Counted from the first letter of the stretch, positions 8,920 to 16,215 are shown. The stretch is DNA of 18,802 nucleotides from JAHDBG01 sp963922315 (GCA_963922315.1 CAWUID010000039.1:1-18802); one strand, 5' to 3'. Notes: a model not told the origin generated them from the letters alone. Numbers and translations: made by a program.

Positions 8920-9686
8920 ACGCACTATACCGGGTCGGTTTTCAGACAATTCTGTTCAAAGAAATCAGGCGGTTTATGCTGATTGCAGTACAGACGATTC
9001 TGCCGCCAGCGATTACAACGATATTGTATTTCGTCATTTTTGGTCAATTGATCGGGGAACAGCTGGGTGACATGGCGGGGTTCCGCTATGTTGATTTCAT
9101 CGTACCTGGCCTGATTCTGATGGCAGTGATTTCCAACAGCTATGCGAATACAGTCTCCAGCTTTTATGGCAGCAAATTCGGGCGTTATATTGAAGAAATG
9201 CTGGTTTCTCCGTTACCCAACTGGATTATTCTGGCCGGATTTGTCAGTGGTGGTCTGGCGCGCGGTCTGATTGTGGGTGTGGTGGTGACTGGAGTTGCTC
9301 TATTTTTTTCCGATATTCAGATTCACAGTTACACAGTAACATTTGCGGTCTTTATTCTTACTGCCATTCTGTTTTCGCTGGCGGGCTTCATCAATGCTGT
9401 GTATGCGAACACATTTGATGATATTTCTATTATTCCGACCTTTGTTCTGACGCCATTAACCTATCTGGGTGGTGTTTTTTACTCCATCAGCTTGCTACCG
9501 GCGTTCTGGCAGCAGGTATCACTAGCCAATCCGGTGCTGTACATGGTGAACGCATTTCGCTATGGTTTACTGGGTGTGTCAGATATTTCACTAGGCGTCG
9601 CTTTTGGCATTATTTTTGCGTTTATTGTGGCGTTAGCCGCCTATTCCATGTACTTGTTACATAAAGGTGTCGGCGTTAAGAGTTGA
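8916..9686 (+). CDS. yadH: ABC-2 type transporter permease, YadH-like
   Basis: 256 residues, the same length as E. coli YadH. Integral inner-membrane permease partner of YadG. Several hydrophobic segments are visible, for example VQTILPPAITTILYFVIF, the VPGLILMAVISNSYAN region, GLIVGVVVTGVALFF, FAVFILTAILFSLAGF and a C-terminal FGIIFAFIVALAAYSMYLL. The ABC-2 membrane signature region FDDISIIPTFVLTPLTYLGG is intact. The substrate cannot be told from sequence. It overlaps yadG by 4 bases. An 8-bp inverted repeat spans its stop codon (9672-9718). Confidence 0.94.
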   Translation: MNALYRVGFQTILFKEIRRFMLIAVQTILPPAITTILYFVIFGQLIGEQLGDMAGFRYVDFIVPGLILMAVISNSYANTVSSFYGSKFGRYIEEMLVSPLPNWIILAGFVSGGLARGLIVGVVVTGVALFFSDIQIHSYTVTFAVFILTAILFSLAGFINAVYANTFDDISIIPTFVLTPLTYLGGVFYSISLLPAFWQQVSLANPVLYMVNAFRYGLLGVSDISLGVAFGIIFAFIVALAAYSMYLLHKGVGVKS

Positions 9687-9718
9687 GATACTGTATTTTG
9701 ACTTTTTACATTAACGCC
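9672..9718. promoter_or_regulatory. Inverted repeat at the yadH / oadG boundary
   Basis: GGCGTTAA at 9672-9679 is perfectly complementary to TTAACGCC at 9711-9718, with a 31-base loop that contains the yadH stop codon. It could form a long-loop hairpin in the transcript between the ABC operon and oadG, or be coincidence. There is no U-tract directly after it, so a classical terminator is unlikely. Confidence 0.25.
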
Positions 9719-9762
9719 CGGAGAGCATAAGAAGCATTGACCTGTTGTGAGAAAACCTGAGT

Positions 9763-9999
9763 ATGTCTGAACTTTTTATTACCGGCTTTGAGCTGATGCT
9801 GCTTGGCATGGGCATTGTCTTCGTCTTTTTGTCCCTGCTGGTTATGATGTTACGTGGCATGAGTGCGTTTGCCCTGCGGGTTGGTGGATCAGCGGTATCG
9901 GTATCCACCTTGCCTCCGACTGCTCAGCCTGAAACACCGGCACCTGTTGCAGTGATTAGTGCTGCTATTGCGCGCTACCGTGCTGACCGGCGTACCTGA
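9763..9999 (+). CDS. oadG: Oxaloacetate decarboxylase, gamma subunit
   Basis: 78 residues, the normal size of the small membrane subunit of the sodium-pumping oxaloacetate decarboxylase. One strong membrane segment is present near the N-terminus (LMLLGMGIVFVFLSLLVMML). A soluble Pro/Ala-rich tail follows and then a short basic C-terminus. The subunit anchors the alpha and beta subunits together and binds zinc in characterised homologues. It is first in the oadG-oadA-oadB operon, 14 bases before oadA. Identification rests on both the sequence type and the position. A TTGACT at 9698-9703 resembles a -35 box, but no matching -10 is found at the right distance. Confidence 0.9.
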   Translation: MSELFITGFELMLLGMGIVFVFLSLLVMMLRGMSAFALRVGGSAVSVSTLPPTAQPETPAPVAVISAAIARYRADRRT

Positions 10000-10013
10000 A
10001 GAGGACACAACCA

Positions 10014-11798
10014 ATGAAACAACAGAAATTAGCCATTACCGATGTTGTATTGCGAGATGCGCACCAGTCGTTGTTTGCGACGCGCCTGCGCCTGGATGAC
10101 ATGTTGCCGATTGCGGAAAAGCTGGATCAGGTCGGTTTCTGGTCGCTGGAGTCCTGGGGAGGTGCAACATTCGATGCATGTATCCGTTATCTGGGCGAAG
10201 ACCCCTGGGAGCGGTTACGGGCTCTGAAACAGGCAATGCCGAACACGCCACAACAGATGTTGCTGCGTGGACAGAATATTCTTGGCTATCGGCACTATGC
10301 AGACGATGTGGTGACCCGGTTTGTTGAACGAGCCGCACTAAACGGAATGGATGTGTTTCGTATCTTTGATGCGATGAACGACCTGCGTAATCTGGAAACA
10401 GCGGTTAAAGCGACCCTTGCCGTGGATAAGCATGCACAAGGCACCTTGTCGTATACCGTCAACCCGGTACATGATCTGGACTATTGGCTCAACCTGGCCA
10501 GAGGGCTGGAGTCAATGGGCTGTCACTCCATCTGTATCAAGGATATGGCCGGTCTGCTCAGCCCTTACACGGCAGAACAATTGGTCAGCGGATTGAAAAA
10601 GGCCGTCAGCTTACCGATTACGTTGCACTCACATGCGACCACCGGTCTGAGTACGGCTTCTATTCTGAAGGCAGTCGAGTCTGGCATTGATATGGTGGAT
10701 ACAGCGATTTCATCCATGTCGACGACTTATGGGCATACCTCAACCGAAACTGTTGTGGCGATGTTGCAGAATACAGAACGGGACACCGGGCTCGATCTGG
10801 ATCTGCTGGAAGAGATTGCGGCTTATTTTCGGGTAGTACGCAAAAAATACGCTAAATTTGAAGGTTCATTGCGTGGTACAGATTCGCGTATTCTGGTTGC
10901 TCAGGTGCCAGGTGGTATGCTGACCAATATGGAAAATCAGTTGCGTGAACAGGGTGCAGAAGACCGGCTGGATGAGGTATTACAAGAAATTCCGCAGGTT
11001 CGTGAAGATCTTGGCTATCTGCCGTTAGTCACACCGACTTCGCAGATTGTCGGCACCCAAGCGGTGCTGAATGTGCTGACCGGTGAGCGCTATAAAACGA
11101 TTGCGAAAGAAACAGCTGGTGTGTTGCGTGGAGAATATGGCGCAACGCCAGCCCCTGTGAACAAAACATTGCAGGCACGGGTGCTGGATGATGGACAGGA
11201 ACCGATCACATGTCGCCCGGCAGATCTGATTGCCAGTGAGGTAGACACCTTAACGACAGCATTTAACCGGTTGACCGCAGAACATCAGTTGCGAGTGGCC
11301 GACGAGCCGATAGATGATGTGTTGACGTATGCGTTATTTCCGCAAGTCGGTTTGAAATTTTTGCAAAACCGCGATAATCCGGCAGCTTTTGAACCAGCGC
11401 CCGGCACAGAGCAGGCTGAAGTGCCTGCAGCAGCGCCGGTGGCTGCGTCCGGTGCTGGTGGCACAGAGGCGTATCAGGTTACAGTCGATGGTCGGGCCTA
11501 TCAGGTCACGGTTGCACCAGGCGGGGATATTACACATATCCAGCCTGATGCCATGCCAGCAGCAGCGCCTGCATCGGCAGCGGCTGCACATTCCGTGCAG
11601 GCGCCACTGGCCGGCCATATCGTCAGCCTTGCGGTCAGTCAGGGACAAACTGTTCAGGCCGGTGATGTAGTCATGATTCTGGAAGCGATGAAGATGGAGA
11701 CCGAAGTCCGGGCAACTGTTGGTGGGCAGGTGCAGGCTGTCCTGGTACAGGCCGGAGACAAGGTACAAGTTGGCGATAATCTGTTGACACTGAGCTGA
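10014..11798 (+). CDS. oadA: Oxaloacetate decarboxylase, alpha subunit (biotin carboxyltransferase)
   Basis: 594 residues, standard length. It transfers the carboxyl group of oxaloacetate to its own biotin, giving pyruvate; the beta subunit then decarboxylates carboxybiotin and exports Na+. Domains in order are an HMGL-like carboxyltransferase barrel with RDAHQSL at 14-20, the active-site Lys at about 176 (CIKDMAG) and metal-ligand HSH at 205-207; a PYC/OADA domain; an Ala/Pro-rich linker near 510-525; and a biotinyl domain with the attachment Lys at 560 in LEAMKMETE. The ATG follows AAGAGGA with good spacing, itself overlapping the oadG stop. Gene order is G-A-B as in other gammaproteobacteria. 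The enzyme feeds pyruvate metabolism and a sodium gradient. Confidence 0.97.
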   Translation: MKQQKLAITDVVLRDAHQSLFATRLRLDDMLPIAEKLDQVGFWSLESWGGATFDACIRYLGEDPWERLRALKQAMPNTPQQMLLRGQNILGYRHYADDVVTRFVERAALNGMDVFRIFDAMNDLRNLETAVKATLAVDKHAQGTLSYTVNPVHDLDYWLNLARGLESMGCHSICIKDMAGLLSPYTAEQLVSGLKKAVSLPITLHSHATTGLSTASILKAVESGIDMVDTAISSMSTTYGHTSTETVVAMLQNTERDTGLDLDLLEEIAAYFRVVRKKYAKFEGSLRGTDSRILVAQVPGGMLTNMENQLREQGAEDRLDEVLQEIPQVREDLGYLPLVTPTSQIVGTQAVLNVLTGERYKTIAKETAGVLRGEYGATPAPVNKTLQARVLDDGQEPITCRPADLIASEVDTLTTAFNRLTAEHQLRVADEPIDDVLTYALFPQVGLKFLQNRDNPAAFEPAPGTEQAEVPAAAPVAASGAGGTEAYQVTVDGRAYQVTVAPGGDITHIQPDAMPAAAPASAAAAHSVQAPLAGHIVSLAVSQGQTVQAGDVVMILEAMKMETEVRATVGGQVQAVLVQAGDKVQVGDNLLTLS

Positions 11799-11802
11799 AT
11801 CG

Positions 11803-13101
11803 ATGTTGGAAACCGGATTGAATACACTGTGGCAATCTATGGGGATTGCCAATCTGGCCTGGGATCAGAGTCTGATGATCTGCGTCGGCGCTCTGCTGAT
11901 TTATCTGGCCATCAGCAAAAAATTTGAGCCGTTATTGTTATTGCCAATCGGATTCGGCTGTATCCTGACGAATATTCCGATTGCCGGGTTAGGTGAAAAT
12001 GCGGTCGGGCAACTTTTGCTGGCTGCTGACCCGCAACATCTGCTGGCATTAGCTCAGCAGTTGAATGTCGATACGACACAATTGGACACAGCCTGGAAAC
12101 AGGCCAGCCAGACGCAAGTGATTGCCGGTGAAGACCTGGCTGCCAGTCTGGGCTACAGTCCGGGCATGCTGCACAGATTTTATGATGTGGCGATATTGTC
12201 GGGCATTGCGCCACTGATGATTTTTATGGGTGTCGGTGCTCTGACCGATTTCAGTGCGCTGATCGCGATGCCACGTACCTTACTGCTGGGTGCTGCGGCC
12301 CAGTTCGGCATCTTTCTGACATTGCTTGGTGCACTGGCACTGAATGTGTTGCCCGGGTTTGACTTCACCCTGGCAGACGCCTCAGCGATTGCAATTATCG
12401 GTGGTGCTGATGGCCCGACGGCGATTTTCCTGGCATCTAACCTGGCACCTGATTTGTTGGGTGCAATTGCGGTGGCGGCCTACTCATACATGGCGTTGGT
12501 GCCGATCATTCAGCCTCCGATTATGCGGCTGCTGACGACGCAGACAGAACGTCAGATCGTGATGACCCAGTTGCGACCAGTGAGCAAGCTGGAAAAGATC
12601 TTATTTCCACTGACTGTGTTGTTACTCTGTCTGATGTTCCTGCCCTCGGCTGCACCTCTGATCGGTATGCTGACTTTCGGTAACCTGTTGCGGGAAGCCG
12701 GTGTTGTGGATAGACTGAGCAAAGCGGCACAGAATGAAATCATCAACATTGTCACAATTATTTTAGGGCTGGCGGTTGGTTCCAGGCTTCAGGCAGATAA
12801 ATTTCTGAGTGTCGAAACCTTAGGTATTCTGGCACTTGGTGCGTTTGCGTTTGCGATTGGTACAGCGACCGGTATTCTGATGGCGAAGCTGCTGAACAAA
12901 GTCTCGACAGAAGCAGTGAATCCACTCATTGGCGCGGCTGGAGTTTCTGCTGTACCGATGGCGGCGCGTGTCGTCAATAAGGTTGGCTTAGAAGCGAACC
13001 CGCATAACTTTTTATTGATGCACGCAATGGGGCCCAATGTGGCTGGCGTGATTGGTTCTGCCGTCGCGGCTGGTGTTTTGTTAGCCCTGGTAGGACAATG
13101 A
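11803..13101 (+). CDS. oadB: Oxaloacetate decarboxylase, beta subunit (sodium pump)
   Basis: 432 residues, equal to the usual length (about 433). Polytopic inner-membrane subunit that decarboxylates carboxybiotin and couples it to Na+ export. Many hydrophobic helices are visible. The family landmarks FEPLLLLPIGFG (41-52), MGVGALTDFSALIA (142-155) and the conserved GGADGPTAIFL with Asp203 are present; Asp203 is a known Na+-site residue in the Klebsiella enzyme. A less conserved stretch of about 55 residues (65-120) sits in the first periplasmic region. It begins 4 bases after the oadA stop, so translation is probably coupled. Confidence 0.97.
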   Translation: MLETGLNTLWQSMGIANLAWDQSLMICVGALLIYLAISKKFEPLLLLPIGFGCILTNIPIAGLGENAVGQLLLAADPQHLLALAQQLNVDTTQLDTAWKQASQTQVIAGEDLAASLGYSPGMLHRFYDVAILSGIAPLMIFMGVGALTDFSALIAMPRTLLLGAAAQFGIFLTLLGALALNVLPGFDFTLADASAIAIIGGADGPTAIFLASNLAPDLLGAIAVAAYSYMALVPIIQPPIMRLLTTQTERQIVMTQLRPVSKLEKILFPLTVLLLCLMFLPSAAPLIGMLTFGNLLREAGVVDRLSKAAQNEIINIVTIILGLAVGSRLQADKFLSVETLGILALGAFAFAIGTATGILMAKLLNKVSTEAVNPLIGAAGVSAVPMAARVVNKVGLEANPHNFLLMHAMGPNVAGVIGSAVAAGVLLALVGQ

Positions 13102-13121
13102 TTTTCAGGGCACTCTGAAAA
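13102..13121 (+). terminator. Possible hairpin after oadB
   Basis: TTTTCAG at 13102-13108 pairs with CTGAAAA at 13115-13121 around a 6-base loop, directly after the oadB stop codon. It is well placed to end the oad operon, but no T-run follows, so an intrinsic terminator is only possible. The rest of the 134-base gap to the tRNA shows no other clear structure. Confidence 0.35.
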
Positions 13122-13235
13122 CGACTGTGCTTGCAAAGATTTCGTTAAAAATGCTCATGTACACTTAGTGCAGTGCGTTTTCCTACCTCGTCTTTGTTTC
13201 CCTCGCGACGTTTTTGGAGGTGTCTTTCGTATAAA

Positions 13236-13311
13236 GCTGGCGTAGCTCAGTAGGTAGAGCAGCTGATTTGTAATCAGCAGGTCGCGGGTTCGATTCCTGT
13301 CGCCAGCTCCA
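13236..13311 (+). tRNA. tRNA-Thr (anticodon TGT)
   Basis: 76 bases with a full cloverleaf. The 7-bp acceptor stem GCTGGCG/CGCCAGC is perfect, with discriminator T and an encoded CCA. The D arm contains GCTCAGTAGGTAGAGC. The anticodon stem GCTGA/TCAGC encloses the loop TTTGTAA, giving anticodon TGT, which reads ACA (threonine). The T arm has GGTTCGATTCC. It is a stand-alone gene between oadB and the ankyrin lipoprotein. No attachment-site duplication of its 3' end is seen in the window, so there is no sign of an integrated element here. Confidence 0.97.
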
Positions 13312-13334
13312 GACATTCCTTTATGTTTATTTTT

Positions 13335-13458
13335 GAAATACCCCGCCGCTTGCGGCGGGGACAAAACCATGGGGGTTTCCAAAGGGGGAGAGGCGTAGCT
13401 CTCGCCCCTTTGGTCGCAGGCGAGGTTTCATACCTCACCTGCGATTCGAATTTGATTC
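13335..13458 (-). repeat. Triple-hairpin intergenic repeat, copy C (about 124 bp, inverted orientation)
   Basis: Hairpin 3 is a perfect 9-bp stem, CCCCGCCGC at 13341-13349 and GCGGCGGGG at 13352-13360. Relative to the other copies both arms changed together (GCAGC/GCTGC to GCCGC/GCGGC). Hairpin 2 spans 13379-13413. Hairpin 1 is CGCAGGCGAGGT at 13415-13426 and ACCTCACCTGCG at 13432-13443, with two compensated positions and one mismatch. It ends about 17 bases before the ankyrin lipoprotein start and lies 23 bases after the tRNA. Confidence 0.83.
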
Positions 13459-13475
13459 CCCTTAAGCGGCGTTAC

Positions 13476-14105
13476 ATGCTGATCGTGATGATTCTCCTCT
13501 CTGGTTTGATCATTGCGTGTGACGCACAAGACCGTCCTACTATTTCCTTCTACCTGGCAACCCAGCGTGGCGACCTGGATCAATTCGAGCGTCACCTGCA
13601 TTGGCAAGCTGGTATCAACCAGTCCTTCCCGGATGGTCGTTACCCACTGCATGTGGTAGCAGAGCAGGGAAAAATCAGTTTATTGGAGGCGCTGCTGGCG
13701 CACCAGGCAGTGCTGACTGTCCGGGATGCTGCTGGCCGAACACCGGTTGAGTCTGCCATATTGCATGGCCATATCCAGGCAGCCGAGGTGTTGTTAAATG
13801 CAGGCGCAGCGATCAATGCCTCCGGTCTGTTATTGCGGGCAGCGCAGCAAGGTTCGCAGGATCGGGATGTTGTGCGTTTTTTAATACGGCAAGGAGCTGA
13901 TCCGGAAGTCGCGGATGCGGCAGGCAATACACCATTGCTGATTGCGATCCAGCAACATAACCACCGGCTGGTTGCCCATTTATTAGCGCAGGGTGCAGAT
14001 GTGGATGCGCGAAATGTACAAGGCCAGAGTGCGTTATCACTGGCACAACAGCAACAGTTAGAAACCATACAACACAGTTTGCGCCGTTATGGCGCATCCG
14101 AATAA
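13476..14105 (+). CDS. Ankyrin-repeat lipoprotein
   Basis: 209 residues from the ATG at 13476. The frame is open back to 13323, but the extra 51 residues only translate repeat copy C, so I use the later start. That start gives a proper lipoprotein signal (MLIVMILLSGLIIAC) with the lipid-attachment Cys as the 15th residue. After it come about four to five ankyrin repeats, recognisable by DGRYPLHVVAEQGK, AGRTPVESAILHGH, GNTPLLIAIQQHN and GQSALSLAQ, with the helix-ending pattern LLAQGADVD. The mature protein is likely anchored in the cell envelope and binds a partner protein. No catalytic domain is present. The ribosome site is weak. A second possible start at 13488 would shorten the signal peptide. 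Confidence 0.82.
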   Translation: MLIVMILLSGLIIACDAQDRPTISFYLATQRGDLDQFERHLHWQAGINQSFPDGRYPLHVVAEQGKISLLEALLAHQAVLTVRDAAGRTPVESAILHGHIQAAEVLLNAGAAINASGLLLRAAQQGSQDRDVVRFLIRQGADPEVADAAGNTPLLIAIQQHNHRLVAHLLAQGADVDARNVQGQSALSLAQQQQLETIQHSLRRYGASE

Positions 14106-14120
14106 GCAGGATTTCAGGAC

Positions 14121-14408
14121 ATGGCAGAACAAACCCCGGATATGTTAACTGTCAGCTATACCGAGGGTGGTGTTGAGACGGTTAAAGAGCTGGACAAATG
14201 TATTTTATCCAAAGGCGCCTGGACGACGATTCTGTATCGTTATCAGGACTGGGATGCTAAAAATTCTTGCTACAGCAAAGATAAATATACCATCCGACGC
14301 TACCAGAAGCGCCACGGTGAATATCAGCAGAAATCTAAATTCAATATCTCCAGTCCGGATCAGGCGAAACAACTGATCAGTGCGTTGCAGGCTTGGGTAT
14401 CAGAGTAA
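14121..14408 (+). CDS. Small conserved hypothetical protein
   Basis: 95 residues, ATG preceded by an AGGA-containing leader. It starts 15 bases after the ankyrin gene in the same direction, so co-transcription is likely. The sequence is soluble and rich in Lys, Tyr and Ser, with two Cys. Segments such as ILSKGAWTTILYRYQDWD, YTIRRYQKRHGEY and KFNISSPDQAKQLI resemble a small conserved family of unknown function that I recall from other gammaproteobacteria. I cannot assign a function. No signal peptide, membrane helix or known motif is seen. Repeat copy D follows within 10 bases of the stop codon. Confidence 0.8.
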   Translation: MAEQTPDMLTVSYTEGGVETVKELDKCILSKGAWTTILYRYQDWDAKNSCYSKDKYTIRRYQKRHGEYQQKSKFNISSPDQAKQLISALQAWVSE

Positions 14409-14414
14409 TTTTTG

Positions 14415-14518
14415 TAATCAAATTTTAAATCGTGGGCGAGAGCTATGCTTCTCCCCCCTGTGGAAAATCCCCACGGTTTTGTCCCCCGCAGCAAGCTGCG
14501 GGAAATTCTCAGATTAAA
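14415..14518 (+). repeat. Triple-hairpin intergenic repeat, copy D (104 bp, internally deleted)
   Basis: Same ends as copy B (AATCAAATTTTAAATCG on the left, AATTCTCAGATTAAA on the right), but hairpin 1 and hairpin 2 are merged: CGTGGGCGAG at 14431-14440 runs straight into AGCTATGCTTCTCCC. The missing block is explained by loss of one copy of CTCGCCC plus the interval between the two copies (33 bases in copy A). Hairpin 3 is perfect: CCCGCAGC at 14485-14492 and GCTGCGGG at 14495-14502. It lies between convergent genes and overlaps the ksgA stop codon. Confidence 0.85.
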
Positions 14519-15333
14519 GGTGCAGAACTACACTGTATCGAATTTTTATTATATTCCGACCCTTTTTTCTTCAGATACTGTGTGGTCAGACGATGGTAAT
14601 CAGCGACATCTAAGTTTTCAGCCCGTGCGGATGGTGCAATCTCCGCCTGCTGAATCTGTTGTGTTGTTAACCAGGTCTTCAGGCTGTTGCGTAACGTTTT
14701 GCGTCGTTGATTGAAGGCTTGTGCCACGATCTGGCTGAATGCCTGTTGATGCGCTGCGGGATGTTTTTCGGGTATGGGTGTCAGGCGCACAAAAGATGAC
14801 ATGACTTTCGGTGGCGGGTTGAATGCATCCGGTTCGATATCAAACAATACTTCAACCTGGCAGGCATCCTGCACCATCACACTCAGTCGTCCGTATGTTT
14901 TGTTGCCGGGTTGCGCTGCCATGCGGGTGACAACTTCCTGCTGCAACATAAAATGCATGTCCTGTACCGTATCTCGCTGACTGAGCAGGTGAAAAATGAG
15001 TGGCGTTGAAATGTTGTATGGCAGATTCCCGACTAAACGGATCGGATGAGGAGTCAGTTTGTGGTAAGCAAAATGCAGGGCATCGGCGTGATGTATCCGG
15101 AGTTGCCCTTGGTCGGCGTAGCGAGCTTCCAGGTGCGGGATCAGGTCTGTATCTAGTTCTATCGCGTCCAGCGCGCCAGCAATTTGTAACAAAGGTTGGG
15201 TGAGAACGCCCTGGCCCGGACCGATTTCGACCAGGTGCTGGTCTGGTCGCGGGCGAATCGCAGCGATAATCTGTTGGATAATCTGTGTGTCGACCAGAAA
15301 ATGTTGTCCCAGACGCTTTTTAGGTCGATGCAT
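14509..15333 (-). CDS. ksgA: 16S rRNA (adenine1518-N6/adenine1519-N6)-dimethyltransferase
   Basis: 274 residues from MHRPKKRLGQHF, matching the usual start and length (E. coli 273). It dimethylates two adjacent adenosines in the 3' terminal hairpin of 16S rRNA during late 30S assembly. Motifs are KKRLGQHFL at 5-13, SAM motif I VEIGPGQG at 35-42, and the catalytic NLPYNIS at 103-109. The frame is open further upstream to 15477, but that part lies inside the PHP gene and is not KsgA-like. The start overlaps the end of the PHP gene by 14 bases, and no ribosome site is visible, so translational coupling is likely. The last residues (LI, stop) are read from the end of repeat copy D, so the C-terminal tail seems to have been set by that element. 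Confidence 0.96.
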   Translation of the reverse strand: MHRPKKRLGQHFLVDTQIIQQIIAAIRPRPDQHLVEIGPGQGVLTQPLLQIAGALDAIELDTDLIPHLEARYADQGQLRIHHADALHFAYHKLTPHPIRLVGNLPYNISTPLIFHLLSQRDTVQDMHFMLQQEVVTRMAAQPGNKTYGRLSVMVQDACQVEVLFDIEPDAFNPPPKVMSSFVRLTPIPEKHPAAHQQAFSQIVAQAFNQRRKTLRNSLKTWLTTQQIQQAEIAPSARAENLDVADYHRLTTQYLKKKGSEYNKNSIQCSSAPLI

Positions 15334-16180
15334 GGGCAGTATTGTTTGATGCAGAAGGCCAGTGTTGCCAGATGGGCGTACAGCCTGTGGGCAGGGCAGG
15401 TAAGACACCGAGTGACCGGGCGGATAAGCCGGGGCCGTGATAGTCCGAGCCGACCGAGGCGAGCAGATGATAATCATGGGCCAGGTGGGCCAGGACGCGG
15501 GTTTCTTCGGCGCTGGCGTTGCCTGCGATGACTTCTATCCCGGTGCCTCCGGCAGTGACGAATGCTTCCAGCAACTGACGGAGACGGCGTTGTTTCAGGC
15601 GGTAGCGTGCCGGGTGTGCCAACACCGCCTGGCCCCCGGCCGCTTGAATCCAGTGCACGACTTCAGCTAAGGATGCCCAGGTGCCTGGCACATAGCCTGC
15701 TTTACCAGGTTGCAGAAACTTTTTGAATGCCTCCGGTACCGTCGTTGCATGGCCTGCTGCGACTAGAGCGCGAGCAAAATGCGGTCGTCCGATGGATTGT
15801 CCGAATTGTTGGGTGGCGGTGTACCAGTCACCGGTGATGCCTGCGGCATGCAGTTGCTGGCTGATTTGCCGGGCGCGTTCAGTTCGCGCGGTGGCTAATC
15901 GGGTGAGTCCCTGTTGCAGGGTTGGGTGATCCACCGTGATCTGCAAACCAACAATATGTAGCGTACAATCGCGCCAGCTTGCTGAAATTTCAACGCCTGG
16001 TATCAGTGTCAGGTCGAGTTGATCTGCGACATTTTGTGCGTCAGCCAGGCCAGCTGTGGTGTCATGGTCGGTGAGTGCGATGACTTGAACGCCAGCCTGT
16101 GCTGCCTGTTGCATCAGGGCTGCCGGTGCCAGGGTACCATCTGATGCCGTAGAATGCGTATGCAGATCAAAACAAGGCAT
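15320..16180 (-). CDS. rnm: PHP-domain phosphoesterase, RNase AM / 3',5'-nucleoside bisphosphate phosphatase
   Basis: 286 residues, the usual size of the YciV/RNase AM family. PHP metal-binding motifs are DLHTHSTASDGT at 5-16, LTDHDT at 36-41, PGVEIS at 61-66, GRPHFAR at 131-137, HPAR at 189-192 and GSDYHG at 244-249. Characterised members are Mn-dependent 5'-3' exonucleases that trim rRNA 5' ends and dephosphorylate 3',5'-bisphosphonucleotides. The ATG at 16180 gives the typical MPCFDLHTHS start. There is no evident Shine-Dalgarno sequence. Its 3' end overlaps ksgA by 14 bases, and its start lies only about 20 bases from the pcnB initiation region on the other strand. In E. coli the gene is beside yciO rather than ksgA. 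Confidence 0.9.
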   Translation of the reverse strand: MPCFDLHTHSTASDGTLAPAALMQQAAQAGVQVIALTDHDTTAGLADAQNVADQLDLTLIPGVEISASWRDCTLHIVGLQITVDHPTLQQGLTRLATARTERARQISQQLHAAGITGDWYTATQQFGQSIGRPHFARALVAAGHATTVPEAFKKFLQPGKAGYVPGTWASLAEVVHWIQAAGGQAVLAHPARYRLKQRRLRQLLEAFVTAGGTGIEVIAGNASAEETRVLAHLAHDYHLLASVGSDYHGPGLSARSLGVLPALPTGCTPIWQHWPSASNNTAHAST

Positions 16181-16185
16181 AGGAC

Positions 16186-16203
16186 AAAAGGAATAAGCTG
16201 ATT
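16186..16203 (+). promoter_or_regulatory. Ribosome-binding site and probable AUU start codon of pcnB
   Basis: AAGGA at 16188-16192 stands 8 bases before ATT at 16201-16203. That ATT is in frame with the ATG at 16216 and adds five residues. The ATG itself has no ribosome site at a suitable distance (the AAGGA is 23 bases away). E. coli pcnB is a documented case of AUU initiation, which keeps poly(A) polymerase low. The reading here is by analogy and spacing. Confidence 0.6.
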
Positions 16204-16215
16204 AGTACAAAGCCA

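Noticed and set aside
9698..9726. Sigma-70 promoter before oadG
   Set aside because: TTGACT is a fair -35 box, but no acceptable -10 hexamer lies 16-18 bases further on.
13236..13311. tRNA-Thr as an integration site
   Set aside because: No integrase gene and no second copy of the tRNA 3' end occur in the window.
13323..13475. N-terminal extension of the ankyrin protein as coding
   Set aside because: It translates repeat copy C. Copy B gives a similar peptide on the other strand, but copy A has a 1-base length change in the middle that shifts the frame, so the peptide is not preserved. The later start gives a lipoprotein signal.
6857..14518. CRISPR array
   Set aside because: The repeated units are long, hairpin-rich, kilobases apart and in both orientations, with no regular spacers or cas genes.
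15334..15477. Longer KsgA start at 15477
   Set aside because: The added 48 residues lie wholly inside the PHP gene and have no KsgA similarity; MHRPKKRLGQHF is the normal start.
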